A stretch of 64,000 nucleotides of DNA from Aquila chrysaetos chrysaetos (taxonomy: Eukaryota > Chordata > Aves > Accipitriformes > Accipitridae), in assembly GCF_900496995.4 (NCBI RefSeq), contig NC_044012.1:25706759-25770758 (forward strand). The letters run 5' to 3'. The translations under genes were made by a program, and so were the position numbers. This document shows positions 11,821 through 22,979 of the stretch, in pieces (position 1 is the stretch's first letter; each line of letters opens with the position of its first letter). The notes beneath the pieces are model-generated. The model was not told the origin of the DNA and searched no databases. It worked only from the letters and a program-made list of their open reading frames with translations.

Positions 11821-13755
11821 GTAATGGAGGTAAATGAAAGATCAAGATTCTGATGTTGCTAGGTAGAAAACATTAAGTGAAATATACTGTTTTGAATGAA
11901 AGAATATTTTATATAAACATTTCCATTAATCCTGGAATTGATCACTTATTCCACCTCAGTGGTTACCACAGGATGCTTTCCCAATGAATTTGATTTTTCT
12001 CTGAACTGAATTCTTAATAAAAATAAAATCACAAATCTGTGTGTGATGTTTTGTAGGAACTCTGCTGGGTGGATAATTTTATACCTTCACAGTCAATTTA
12101 ATTCTTGTTTTGCTGTAGTCATGATGTACTAGGATCTGTTTTAACAAATGAAATTAAACATTTCTCTCTTCAGAAACATTTCATGCAATGGTGTAAAAAT
12201 TTAAGCTTCAGACGTTCTTCATTGTTATTCATTTGGTTAGCCAAAATTACCAACTCAAATTATTTGAATGTAGTATAAATGATTGCTTGCGACACCACCT
12301 GAATGAAGCATTTGGTTTTCTGGTTTTGGGTATGGTAATAAATCAACTGAAATTATGTGTCCAAGCAATTGCATGGATGCCATCTTCTCATGTGTTCTCA
12401 ATTGCTTTAATTTCTTTCCTACAGCAGAGTTGTCTGAATACTCTAAGTGGACATTCTGGATACCAAATTGTTATGCCAGTACATAAAACCTTAGCATATT
12501 ACACCCCTAATTAGACTAAGGAAACAACTTGTCCAATGGGCCATATCCAATACCAGATGCTGGACAGTATGTTTCCACTGAGAAATACTTTGTAGAATGA
12601 TTCTGGTTTGCTTTAAAAAACGCCACCAATTTGCTGTGCTGAATTCCTAAGTCAGCATCTCTCAACACCTGCAGCACTTTTCCCATTGAGTTTCATCTCA
12701 AACATTTAATGGGATGTTTTTGTATGTTGTACTATCAGAGTCTTCACTGCTGTCAGTACACGGATGATTCCAAGTCCTGTTGTGAGAAGTGTTTTTTCAG
12801 TACTTCATAGGCGTCTGGACTGTCCGATGTTGCACAATGGATTTTAATTGATATCTTGAATGTACAATTCCATTTCTGGCCGGGTAGAAACAGCGGACCG
12901 GTCTAACGCATTGTCCTTGCACAGTTTGAACATGAGTCCATAAAGTCTGAAAGTTTTCAGTCTCAGCTTGGTGAGATAATACTCAGTCTGACTGATGTCA
13001 AGGAAGGATTCTCCTTACAAGTAGTTGCTCCATTTTCCGACTCCATGTAAAAACATAAGATATCCTCCAAACAGACCTCAGCTTACTATTGGAGGAAGGG
13101 AAGGAAAAAATACTCTTGGAGGCTTAACAGAAATTGCTCCGTGGGCCAAGGGGCAAATTATTTCTAAAAATGGCTTGAAGTGTTAAGTTGGCTTGGAAGA
13201 ACACACTTTTTAAAACGTTTTGATGGTACCATGTTGTGTGTTGGGAATTAAAAGTAGTAGGAGGTAACAACACTAAACATTTGCTACTATGCAGGGTATG
13301 TGACCTAATTAGGCTTTAATCTAAAAAAACATTTGACTCTCAGTGAGAGATTCAAGCTAGATATGTGGCACAATCCTAAGAAAAAGGGAAAAATATCTGG
13401 AAGTATATTTGTGCAAAACATGCGAATTTTCCAATTATGTAACTAATTAAGATCAGTCTCACATCATTCTAATTTGGCCCTGTGAAAGATAAGCCAGAAA
13501 CTAAAATGACAGAGGAGGAAAAATACAATGCTTTCCAAGCAGATCACCATAAACGTCTATATTACCTGAATCAACAGTGATGTTCATGGAATTGATTTGA
13601 TCTCTAATCATGTCACACACAACAAGGCTCTCGGGTGGAATGGGCATGCCCTTAGAAAGGAAATGGGAAAGGACCATTGCAAGTACCAAATCAAAGCCTA
13701 CTTCAGTAGTAGGTAGCGTTTTCCATGCAAGATGAGCTTGTTGCTAAACACATTG

Positions 13756-13866
13756 CATGCACAAGGAGTGACTCTGGGCCCCGAGCAGTCTGGACCAGTA
13801 TAAAAGCCAGTCCTACAGCAGGCTTCCTCATCCACTTCTCTTGCCTTCTCCTCCTTGGTGAAGAAG
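13756..13866 (+). promoter_or_regulatory. FK1 promoter and noncoding exon 1
   Basis: CATGCACAAGG begins at 13756, TATAAAAG is at 13799-13806, and exon 1 ends at 13866 with donor aagaag/GTAAGT. The donor differs from the GTGAGC used by FK2-FK7. Similarity to the other array promoters fades upstream of about 13735, where AT-rich sequence begins. Confidence 0.88.
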
Positions 13867-14157
13867 GTAAGTAGCAAGTGCCCTCATCTGATTCTCTTCT
13901 TAGACCATATTGTCTTTTTTGTCCTCAGTGAGAGCCTTCCTCCTTTGTCATGTTCCAGACCCTCACCTCCTTGCCACACTGCAGAGGTAGGAGGTCTTGG
14001 GCTTTCTTTGCAGGGAAGCAGGACTCATCAGTCTCCCCTCCTCCCTGCTCCCCAGACTGTGCCTTTGCTCTTGCCGAGCAGGCTGTCAGGCTGCGCCTCA
14101 CATGCTGCCTCTGCTTTCCCTGCCCTCTCTCCCAGGTGCACCTCCCCCCCCGCAGCC

Positions 14158-14454
14158 ATGTCCTGCTACGACCTGTGCCGTCCCTGTGGCCCAACCCCGC
14201 TTGCCAACAGCTGCAACGAGCCCTGTGTCAGGCAGTGCCAGGACTCCCGGGTGGTGATCCAGCCCTCTCCCGTGGTGGTGACCCTGCCCGGACCCATCCT
14301 CAGCTCCTTCCCCCAGAACACCGCTGTGGGATCCACCACCTCCGCTGCTGTTGGCAGCATCCTGAGTGAGGAGGGAGTGCCCATCAACTCCGGGGGCTTT
14401 AACCTCTCTGGCCTTGGTGGCCGCTACTGTGGCAGAAGGTGCCTGCCCTGCTAA
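14158..14454 (+). CDS. Feather keratin FK1 (98 residues), left boundary copy
   Basis: Feather-type beta-keratin, a structural protein that assembles into the filament-matrix of feather barbs and barbules. The product starts [19 protein letters not shown]. Cysteines at 3, 7, 10, 19, 23 and 27 and at 91, 95 and 98 flank a beta-sheet core at about 31-65 that includes [15 protein letters not shown]; the tail is YCGRRCLPC. The length of 98 matches chicken feather keratins as I recall them. The start follows an acceptor (ctctctcccag, ending 14135) by 22 bases. The coding sequence is identical to its array neighbours, but its intron (13867-14135, 269 bases) is shorter than the 325-base intron of FK2-FK7 and its first half is unrelated in sequence. 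This marks FK1 as the edge copy where array and ancestral flank meet. Confidence 0.95.
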   Translation: MSCYDLCRPCGPTPLANSCNEPCVRQCQDSRVVIQPSPVVVTLPGPILSSFPQNTAVGSTTSAAVGSILSEEGVPINSGGFNLSGLGGRYCGRRCLPC

Positions 14455-14874
14455 AGCCGGGCTGGGCGTCCAGTGAGTGCATCGACCAGGAAGCCCAAAG
14501 CCGGGTGCCGGACCGAGGATGGAGCTGCTGGCCAGGGTTTCCAGGGGGCTTGAGCACCCTCGTGCCCTCCCGCAAAGGAGGGAGGGAAGCAAGGTGCCAG
14601 CCTGTGCTGCCTGGAAAGACGGCCAGCTGTTGTCTTCTCCTTCGCCTGCTTTCTTCTCCGCATCATGAGTCCCTGTTGTCTCCTGCTGTCCTGTGCCACG
14701 GGTTCATCCTGAAGCAAGTTGAGAGGGGCCCTGCTCATCACCCTCTCCCCCTGTGTGTGGGAGGAAGACGTGTGTCCCATTGCTGTGAAGGGGTGCCTGA
14801 CTGTCAGCTGCCCTTGTAGCAGCCTGGACCGGGTGCCTTCCAGCACGCACAGCTTTGTTTCACTCTTTAGACTC

Positions 14875-14880
14875 ATTAAA
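14875..14880 (+). terminator. FK1 poly(A) signal
   Basis: ATTAAA 420 bases after the stop codon, inside the phrase actcattaaagtttatgctg that recurs in FK2-FK6. Confidence 0.8.
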
Positions 14881-14957
14881 GTTTATGCTGCATTGTAGCT
14901 TGAGTCTCCTCATGTCCCTTCCCTCCTGGGATGGCCAGCCACGCTGTTCAATGGGAA

Positions 14958-15545
14958 ATCACAGAATCACAGCATGATTGGGGTTGGCAGGGACTTCTGG
15001 AGGTCATCTCGTCCAGTACCCTGCTCGAGGAGGTCAACCTAGAGCCACTTGCTCTAGCTCCAGATGGCTTTTGGATATCTCCAAGGATGGAGAGTCCATA
15101 ATCTCCCTGGGCAACCTGTTCCAGTGTTTGGTGACCCTCACAGTGAAAGAGTGTTTCCTGACATTCAGATGGAGCTTTCTGTGTTTCCTTTTGTGCCCAT
15201 TGCCTCTGGTCCTTTCAATGGGCAGCACTGAAAAGACCCTAACTCCTTCCTCCTTGCACCTTCCCTTCCGGTATTTAAATACATCAATGAGCCCCAACCC
15301 GCCCCCAGCCTGCTCATCCCAGCTCTCAGTCTTTCCTCATGCGTGCGACGCTCCAGTCCCTTAGTCATCTGCGTGGCCTTTCATTTGACTCTCCCCACTA
15401 TGTCCATGTCTCTCTCGCACTGAGGAGCCCAGAACTGGACACGGTACTCCCGCTGTGGCCTCATGAGTGCTGAGTGAAGGGGAAGGATCAACTCCCTCAA
15501 CCTGATGGAGATACTTTGTCTAAAGCAGCCCAGGGTACAATACTA
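14958..15545 (-). mobile_element. CR1 LINE 3' fragment in unit 1
   Basis: A 5'-truncated avian CR1 retrotransposon in minus orientation. Its 3' end is at the left, with the cacagaatcacagcatgatt phrase typical of CR1 ends. Reading the minus strand gives the C-terminal part of the CR1 reverse-transcriptase protein (HSFTVRVTKHWNRLPREI, then SPSLEISKSHLE). The outer limit near 15545 is approximate. Confidence 0.9.
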
Positions 15546-17400
15546 TGCTGCATAAGCAAATGTGATCCCATACAGGGTAAAGGGGTGGCTGAAACGATGT
15601 GGTGCACTTGTATCCTTTTGAGGGACTGAGAGTGGGTGTCCCACTGAAATGGTCACCTGGAGGGGACTGTCCTTTACATGTGACAAAGCCTTCCCAAAGT
15701 CACCCACATCCCTCTGTCCCAAACGCCAGACTTGTTGTGTCTCTCAGCAAACCCCTGCCATGCTTTCCACGGCTCCAAGACGTGTCTGGTGTGTTGACAG
15801 ATGCGCAAGGAGTTGTATCTCTTCACTTCTGCCCCCAGACCGTCTCTTTGTGTCCCCAGCTCCCTTTCTGAAGTATTCAGCAATGTGGCCAGAGCGGCAC
15901 AGTCACTGCTTGGGAGTTTACATGACGTGTGGCCCATGACACTGAAGTGAGGGCATTTAGCAAGCCCTTCTCCGTCCCTTGCGCACTGGAGGAAGGAAAG
16001 AAAGAAACCTGCAGGGTGCAGCCATTGTGTCTTCCTGCCTTTCTGCCCTGAACTGCAAGACCACCGACATCAGGGAGGGAAGTAACCTTGCTTGTGTGTA
16101 AAGTTGTCATGTAGTTGGTGACGTAGGAGAGGACAAGGTGCCTATCCTTTCCTCCCACATCCTCTAGTCTTCCACAGGTGACGTTTTGCCCCGTGTCTCC
16201 CAGCCTCCCAGTCCTGCTTCACGTAGAGCGAGGGGCATCTCTTGTGCTGCCCCATATGCTGTGGGAACCCCCACGGTGCCTTTCCCCATAGCTAAAGCCC
16301 TGTCTTCCCTGAAAGACAGCTGCTGCTAGCAAAATCCCAGTGCCCTGCTGTGCAGGAAGGCCCTCAGGAAATGCACCCTCCATCAACACCCATAAGCCAT
16401 GCTGAGCTGACAGCAGAAGCACGGTGGGGCGAAAACATTGTACCGGGGCGGGTGGAGAGCATCTGCGGCACGTGATCAGAGAGGGTAGGGTGCAGCAGGG
16501 CACTGGAGCCTTTGGGCAGACCCTCACCATAGGTGCTGACTGTGGGACTAGCATGGGCCAGTGGGAAACTCACGTCTGAGAGTGCTGAGATGCTTGGGAA
16601 GAGGAAACAGATATCCTGATGTCTACTCGCTTCCAGCGTGTTCCTGCTGACGTTCCCAGACTGTGAGTACTTGTGATGAGTTTTGATGTCTCATGGAAAG
16701 CTTTCCAGGCTTGTTGCAGTGTCTGTTGTTGAGTCAGTGTGTAGGCTCAAAGAAGAAGTGTTTGGCAGTCTTGGGGATGAAGAAGGAACCGTTGGGAAGC
16801 CCCAGCACTGACCTTTGGTGGTGGTGGGGGCAGGGAGCAGACTTAGCATGTGTTGGAGGGGAGTGTCTCTGCTTCTCAAACATCCTTCTCCTGTTGACTG
16901 GAGGCTCTCCAGAGAAGCTAAGGACGAGCAAAGAGCATACGAATTTCTCTTGATGTTAAATTGCTGAGTCTAAAACCTTACAGGGTATCCAAGGTGACTG
17001 GGAAGTTTATGCCTAACTTTGATGGAGTTAGGTATGAGGTTACGCAATGGATATGTTGACTCCCGTCACAGAAAATTCTTTTTAAGTCTGGCCTTGTATT
17101 TTAGGACTGCCAGAAGACATGCCCCGTTCATTATGAGAACGCTGAAAGTGAGGCCCTGGAGGGCAAGGGGATGGCATCACTTGGCAAGGTGGGACAGTCG
17201 TCATCACAGGCTGCACCATCTGCCTGTGCTGACGTGTCATTTCCCCTGGAAACGTTTTGGCCTCTAATACTGTCACTTGAAAGGAGCCTGTGTGGCTGAA
17301 TGGGCATGTCACGAAGAGGGAAATGAAAAGGCAGCGTTGCAGGGAACACAAGCAGTGTCCCCATTGCTGTAATTGTGATGCTTTGCATGCAAGATGAGCT
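15546..17400. other. Class I array spacer, unit 1
   Basis: Unique-looking spacer DNA after the CR1 fragment; no gene is recognised. Open frames on both strands are short and have no family resemblance. Equivalent spacer lies at 19263-21117, 22980-24834 and 26698-28555. The last 150 bases or so approach the promoter of the next copy. Confidence 0.6.
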
Positions 17401-17417
17401 TGTTGGCAAACACATTA

Positions 17418-17528
17418 CATGCGCAAAGAGTGCCTCTGGGCCCCGAGCAGTCATGACCAGTATAAAAGCCAGTCCAACAGCAGGCTTCCTCATCCACTTC
17501 TCTTGCCTTCTCCTCCTTGGTGAAGAAG
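17418..17528 (+). promoter_or_regulatory. FK2 promoter and noncoding exon 1
   Basis: CATGCGCAAAG begins at 17418, TATAAAAG is at 17461-17468, and exon 1 ends at 17528 with donor gaagaag/GTGAGC. The transcription start is inferred near 17490. There is no ATG in the leader before the donor. Confidence 0.9.
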
Positions 17529-17874
17529 GTGAGCTGCAACCGCCTTTGCCTTTTTCTTCTCTTTCTCCTTTTCCTCTTTGTCTTCCGGCCTCAACCGAGT
17601 CTTTGCCTCAGCACAGCTGTTGCTGAGAGCCTTGCTACTCGATCTGCTCCTGGTGTCCCTGTTCTTCTTGTTCTCCAGTGGGGGGAGGTGGGAGAAGGTC
17701 TTGGGCTTTCTTTGCAGGGAGGGGAGCCTTGGGGACCAGGGCTCTTTAACCTCCCTTCCTCCCTGCTCCCCAGACTGTGCCTTTGCTCTTGCCGAGCAGG
17801 CTGTCAGGCTGCGCCTCACATGCTGCCTCTGCTTTCCCTGCCCTCTCTCCCAGGTGCACCTCCCCCCCGCAGCC

Positions 17875-18171
17875 ATGTCCTGCTACGACCTGTGCCGTCC
17901 CTGTGGCCCAACCCCGCTTGCCAACAGCTGCAACGAGCCCTGTGTCAGGCAGTGCCAGGACTCCCGGGTGGTGATCCAGCCCTCTCCCGTGGTGGTGACC
18001 CTGCCCGGACCCATCCTCAGCTCCTTCCCCCAGAACACCGCTGTGGGATCCACCACCTCCGCTGCTGTTGGCAGCATCCTGAGTGAGGAGGGAGTGCCCA
18101 TCAACTCCGGGGGCTTTAACCTCTCTGGCCTTGGTGGCCGCTACTGTGGCAGAAGGTGCCTGCCCTGCTAA
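17875..18171 (+). CDS. Feather keratin FK2 (98 residues)
   Basis: Predicted protein identical to FK1: six cysteines in the first 27 residues, the beta core, and a tail with cysteines 91, 95 and 98 that supply disulfide cross-links. Exon 2 opens at 17854 after a 325-base intron; the pyrimidine-rich stretch before its acceptor is long. Several overlapping open frames cover the intron and exon 2, but only the frame starting 22 bases after the acceptor has keratin structure. This is the first unit with the standard array promoter and intron, so FK2-FK7 probably share the same expression. Confidence 0.95.
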   Translation: MSCYDLCRPCGPTPLANSCNEPCVRQCQDSRVVIQPSPVVVTLPGPILSSFPQNTAVGSTTSAAVGSILSEEGVPINSGGFNLSGLGGRYCGRRCLPC

Positions 18172-18591
18172 AGCCGGGCTGGGCGTCCAGTGAGTGCATC
18201 GACCAGGAAGCCCAAAGCCGGGTGCCGGACCGAGGATGGAGCTGCTGGCCAGGGTTTCCAGGGGGCTTGAGCACCCTCGTGCCCTCCCGCAAAGGAGGGA
18301 GGGAAGCAAGGTGCCAGCCTGTGCTGCCTGGAAAGACGGCCAGCTGTTGTCTTCTCCTTCGCCTGCTTTCTTCTCCGCATCATGAGTCCCTGTTGTCTCC
18401 TGCTGTCCTGTGCCACGGGTTCATCCTGAAGCAAGTTGAGAGGGGCCCTGCTCATCACCCTCTCCCCCTGTGTGTGGGAGGAAGACGTGTGTCCCATTGC
18501 TGTGAAGGGGTGCCTGACTGTCAGCTGCCCTTGTAGCAGCCTGGACCGGGTGCCTTCCAGCACGCACAGCTTTGTTTCACTCTTTAGACTC

Positions 18592-18597
18592 ATTAAA
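18592..18597 (+). terminator. FK2 poly(A) signal
   Basis: ATTAAA at the same offset from the stop codon as in FK1. Confidence 0.8.
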
Positions 18598-18674
18598 GTT
18601 TATGCTGCATTGTAGCTTGAGTCTCCTCATGTCCCTTCCCTCCTGGGATGGCCAGCCACGCTGTTCAATGGGAA

Positions 18675-19262
18675 ATCACAGAATCACAGCATGATTGGGG
18701 TTGGCAGGGACTTCTGGAGGTCATCTCGTCCAGTACCCTGCTCGAGGAGGTCAACCTAGAGCCACTTGCTCTAGCTCCAGATGGCTTTTGGATATCTCCA
18801 AGGATGGAGAGTCCATAATCTCCCTGGGCAACCTGTTCCAGTGTTTGGTGACCCTCACAGTGAAAGAGTGTTTCCTGACATTCAGATGGAGCTTTCTGTG
18901 TTTCCTTTTGTGCCCATTGCCTCTGGTCCTTTCAATGGGCAGCACTGAAAAGACCCTAACTCCTTCCTCCTTGCACCTTCCCTTCCGGTATTTAAATACA
19001 TCAATGAGCCCCAACCCGCCCCCAGCCTGCTCATCCCAGCTCTCAGTCTTTCCTCATGCGTGCGACGCTCCAGTCCCTTAGTCATCTGCGTGGCCTTTCA
19101 TTTGACTCTCCCCACTATGTCCATGTCTCTCTCGCACTGAGGAGCCCAGAACTGGACACGGTACTCCCGCTGTGGCCTCATGAGTGCTGAGTGAAGGGGA
19201 AGGATCAACTCCCTCAACCTGATGGAGATACTTTGTCTAAAGCAGCCCAGGGTACAATACTA
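18675..19262 (-). mobile_element. CR1 LINE 3' fragment in unit 2
   Basis: Copy of the unit 1 CR1 fragment at the same place in the repeat and the same orientation. The insertion therefore predates the duplication of this unit. Confidence 0.9.
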
Positions 19263-21134
19263 TGCTGCATAAGCAAATGTGATCCCATACAGGGTAAAGG
19301 GGTGGCTGAAACGATGTGGTGCACTTGTATCCTTTTGAGGGACTGAGAGTGGGTGTCCCACTGAAATGGTCACCTGGAGGGGACTGTCCTTTACATGTGA
19401 CAAAGCCTTCCCAAAGTCACCCACATCCCTCTGTCCCAAACGCCAGACTTGTTGCGTCTCTCAGCAAACCCCTGCCATGCTTTCCACGGCTCCAAGACGT
19501 GTCTGGTGTGTTGACAGATGCGCAAGGAGTTGTATCTCTTCACTTCTGCCCCCAGACCGTCTCTTTGTGTCCCCAGCTCCCTTTCTGAAGTATTCAGCAA
19601 TGTGGCCAGAGCGGCACAGTCACTGCTTGGGAGTTTACATGACGTGTGGCCCATGACACTGAAGTGAGGGCATTTAGCAAGCCCTTCTCCGTCCCTTGCG
19701 CACTGGAGGAAGGAAAGAAAGAAACCTGCAGGGTGCAGCCATTGTGTCTTCCTGCCTTTCTGCCCTGAACTGCAAGACCACCGACATCAGGGAGGGAAGT
19801 AACCTTGCTTGTGTGTAAAGTTGTCATGTAGTTGGTGACGTAGGAGAGGACAAGGTGCCTATCCTTTCCTCCCACATCCTCTAGTCTTCCACAGGTGACG
19901 TTTTGCCCCGTGTCTCCCAGCCTCCCAGTCCTGCTTCACGTAGAGCGAGGGGCATCTCTTGTGCTGCCCCATATGCTGTGGGAACCCCCACGGTGCCTTT
20001 CCCCATAGCTAAAGCCCTGTCTTCCCTGAAAGACAGCTGCTGCTAGCAAAATCCCAGTGCCCTGCTGTGCAGGAAGGCCCTCAGGAAATGCACCCTCCAT
20101 CAACACCCATAAGCCATGCTGAGCTGACAGCAGAAGCACGGTGGGGCGAAAACATTGTACCGGGGCGGGTGGAGAGCATCTGCGGCACGTGATCAGAGAG
20201 GGTAGGGTGCAGCAGGGCACTGGAGCCTTTGGGCAGACCCTCACCATAGGTGCTGACTGTGGGACTAGCATGGGCCAGTGGGAAACTCACGTCTGAGAGT
20301 GCTGAGATGCTTGGGAAGAGGAAACAGATATCCTGATGTCTACTCGCTTCCAGTGTGTTCCTGCTGACGTTCCCAGACTGTGAGTACTTGTGATGAGTTT
20401 TGATGTCTCATGGAAAGCTTTCCAGGCTTGTTGCAGTGTCTGTTGTTGAGTCAGTGTGTAGGCTCAAAGAAGAAGTGTTTGGCAGTCTTGGGGATGAAGA
20501 AGGAACCGTTGGGAAGCCCCAGCACTGACCTTTGGTGGTGGTGGGGGCAGGGAGCAGACTTAGCATGTGTTGGAGGGGAGTGTCTCTGCTTCTCAAACAT
20601 CCTTCTCCTGTTGACTGGAGGCTCTCCAGAGAAGCTAAGGACGAGCAAAGAGCATACGAATTTCTCTTGATGTTAAATTGCTGAGTCTAAAACCTTACAG
20701 GGTATCCAAGGTGACTGGGAAGTTTATGCCTAACTTTGATGGAGTTAGGTATGAGGTTACGCAATGGATATGTTGACTCCCGTCACAGAAAATTCTTTTT
20801 AAGTCTGGCCTTGTATTTTAGGACTGCCAGAAGACATGCCCCGTTCATTATGAGAACGCTGAAAGTGAGGCCCTGGAGGGCAAGGGGATGGCATCACTTG
20901 GCAAGGTGGGACAGTCGTCATCACAGGCTGCACCATCTGCCTGTGCTGACGTGTCATTTCCCCTGGAAACGTTTTGGCCTCTAATACTGTCACTTGAAAG
21001 GAGCCTGTGTGGCTGAATGGGCATGTCACGAAGAGGGAAATGAAAAGGCAGCGTTGCAGGGAACACAAGCAGTGTCCCCATTGCTGTAATTGTGATGCTT
21101 TGCATGCAAGATGAGCTTGTTGGCAAACACATTA

Positions 21135-21245
21135 CATGCGCAAAGAGTGCCTCTGGGCCCCGAGCAGTCATGACCAGTATAAAAGCCAGTCCAACAGCAG
21201 GCTTCCTCATCCACTTCTCTTGCCTTCTCCTCCTTGGTGAAGAAG
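21135..21245 (+). promoter_or_regulatory. FK3 promoter and noncoding exon 1
   Basis: Same layout as FK2: CATGCGCAAAG at 21135, TATAAAAG at 21178-21185, exon 1 ending at 21245. Confidence 0.9.
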
Positions 21246-21591
21246 GTGAGCTGCAACCGCCTTTGCCTTTTTCTTCTCTTTCTCCTTTTCCTCTTTGTCT
21301 TCCGGCCTCAACCGAGTCTTTGCCTCAGCACAGCTGTTGCTGAGAGCCTTGCTACTCGATCTGCTCCTGGTGTCCCTGTTCTTCTTGTTCTCCAGTGGGG
21401 GGAGGTGGGAGAAGGTCTTGGGCTTTCTTTGCAGGGAGGGGAGCCTTGGGGACCAGGGCTCTTTAACCTCCCTTCCTCCCTGCTCCCCAGACTGTGCCTT
21501 TGCTCTTGCCGAGCAGGCTGTCAGGCTGCGCCTCACATGCTGCCTCTGCTTTCCCTGCCCTCTCTCCCAGGTGCACCTCCCCCCCGCAGCC

Positions 21592-21888
21592 ATGTCCTGC
21601 TACGACCTGTGCCGTCCCTGTGGCCCAACCCCGCTTGCCAACAGCTGCAACGAGCCCTGTGTCAGGCAGTGCCAGGACTCCCGGGTGGTGATCCAGCCCT
21701 CTCCCGTGGTGGTGACCCTGCCCGGACCCATCCTCAGCTCCTTCCCCCAGAACACCGCTGTGGGATCCACCACCTCCGCTGCTGTTGGCAGCATCCTGAG
21801 TGAGGAGGGAGTGCCCATCAACTCCGGGGGCTTTAACCTCTCTGGCCTTGGTGGCCGCTACTGTGGCAGAAGGTGCCTGCCCTGCTAA
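21592..21888 (+). CDS. Feather keratin FK3 (98 residues)
   Basis: Coding region, 325-base intron (21246-21570) and flanks match FK2 with no coding difference seen. The protein carries the full cysteine set and the tail [12 protein letters not shown]. The unit is indistinguishable in length from its left neighbour, so a collapse or an over-expansion during assembly cannot be excluded from sequence alone. The start is fixed by the acceptor at 21570. Confidence 0.95.
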   Translation: MSCYDLCRPCGPTPLANSCNEPCVRQCQDSRVVIQPSPVVVTLPGPILSSFPQNTAVGSTTSAAVGSILSEEGVPINSGGFNLSGLGGRYCGRRCLPC

Positions 21889-22308
21889 AGCCGGGCTGGG
21901 CGTCCAGTGAGTGCATCGACCAGGAAGCCCAAAGCCGGGTGCCGGACCGAGGATGGAGCTGCTGGCCAGGGTTTCCAGGGGGCTTGAGCACCCTCGTGCC
22001 CTCCCGCAAAGGAGGGAGGGAAGCAAGGTGCCAGCCTGTGCTGCCTGGAAAGACGGCCAGCTGTTGTCTTCTCCTTCGCCTGCTTTCTTCTCCGCATCAT
22101 GAGTCCCTGTTGTCTCCTGCTGTCCTGTGCCACGGGTTCATCCTGAAGCAAGTTGAGAGGGGCCCTGCTCATCACCCTCTCCCCCTGTGTGTGGGAGGAA
22201 GACGTGTGTCCCATTGCTGTGAAGGGGTGCCTGACTGTCAGCTGCCCTTGTAGCAGCCTGGACCGGGTGCCTTCCAGCACGCACAGCTTTGTTTCACTCT
22301 TTAGACTC

Positions 22309-22314
22309 ATTAAA
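22309..22314 (+). terminator. FK3 poly(A) signal
   Basis: ATTAAA at the conserved array offset. Confidence 0.8.
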
Positions 22315-22391
22315 GTTTATGCTGCATTGTAGCTTGAGTCTCCTCATGTCCCTTCCCTCCTGGGATGGCCAGCCACGCTGTTCAATGGGAA

Positions 22392-22979
22392 ATCACAGAA
22401 TCACAGCATGATTGGGGTTGGCAGGGACTTCTGGAGGTCATCTCGTCCAGTACCCTGCTCGAGGAGGTCAACCTAGAGCCACTTGCTCTAGCTCCAGATG
22501 GCTTTTGGATATCTCCAAGGATGGAGAGTCCATAATCTCCCTGGGCAACCTGTTCCAGTGTTTGGTGACCCTCACAGTGAAAGAGTGTTTCCTGACATTC
22601 AGATGGAGCTTTCTGTGTTTCCTTTTGTGCCCATTGCCTCTGGTCCTTTCAATGGGCAGCACTGAAAAGACCCTAACTCCTTCCTCCTTGCACCTTCCCT
22701 TCCGGTATTTAAATACATCAATGAGCCCCAACCCGCCCCCAGCCTGCTCATCCCAGCTCTCAGTCTTTCCTCATGCGTGCGACGCTCCAGTCCCTTAGTC
22801 ATCTGCGTGGCCTTTCATTTGACTCTCCCCACTATGTCCATGTCTCTCTCGCACTGAGGAGCCCAGAACTGGACACGGTACTCCCGCTGTGGCCTCATGA
22901 GTGCTGAGTGAAGGGGAAGGATCAACTCCCTCAACCTGATGGAGATACTTTGTCTAAAGCAGCCCAGGGTACAATACTA
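22392..22979 (-). mobile_element. CR1 LINE 3' fragment in unit 3
   Basis: Third copy of the same CR1 insertion, carried along by the tandem duplication. Confidence 0.9.

Larger units (their letters stand above)
3500..13740. other. 10-kb gene-free AT-rich interval between divergent keratin genes
   Basis: No reading frame in this interval has family resemblance, and the short open frames have no splice or promoter context. It separates the minus-strand keratin from the plus-strand feather keratin array. It does hold three copies of a noncoding block (about 8940-9100, 10480-10660 and 11680-11820) that recur upstream of genes B-D, a poly-T and a poly-C tract near 4165-4267, and one isolated GC-rich patch at 6520-6765. 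I see no clear TATA/exon 1 pair here, so buried intact keratin genes are unlikely. Confidence 0.55.

Noticed and set aside
15034-15297. Minus-strand frame that looks like a small protein-coding gene in each long unit
   Set aside because: It is the C-terminal end of the CR1 reverse-transcriptase protein in a truncated element, not a host gene.
17578-18171. Long frame of 197 codons that covers the FK2 intron and exon 2 as one protein
   Set aside because: Its first half is the pyrimidine-rich intron; the donor at 17528 and acceptor at 17853 and the 98-residue family length show that translation starts at 17875. The same holds for the other array copies.
17746-18309. Minus-strand frame of 187 codons opposite FK2 (also opposite other copies)
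   Set aside because: Shadow of the GC-rich keratin gene; no start context, splice signals or family resemblance.
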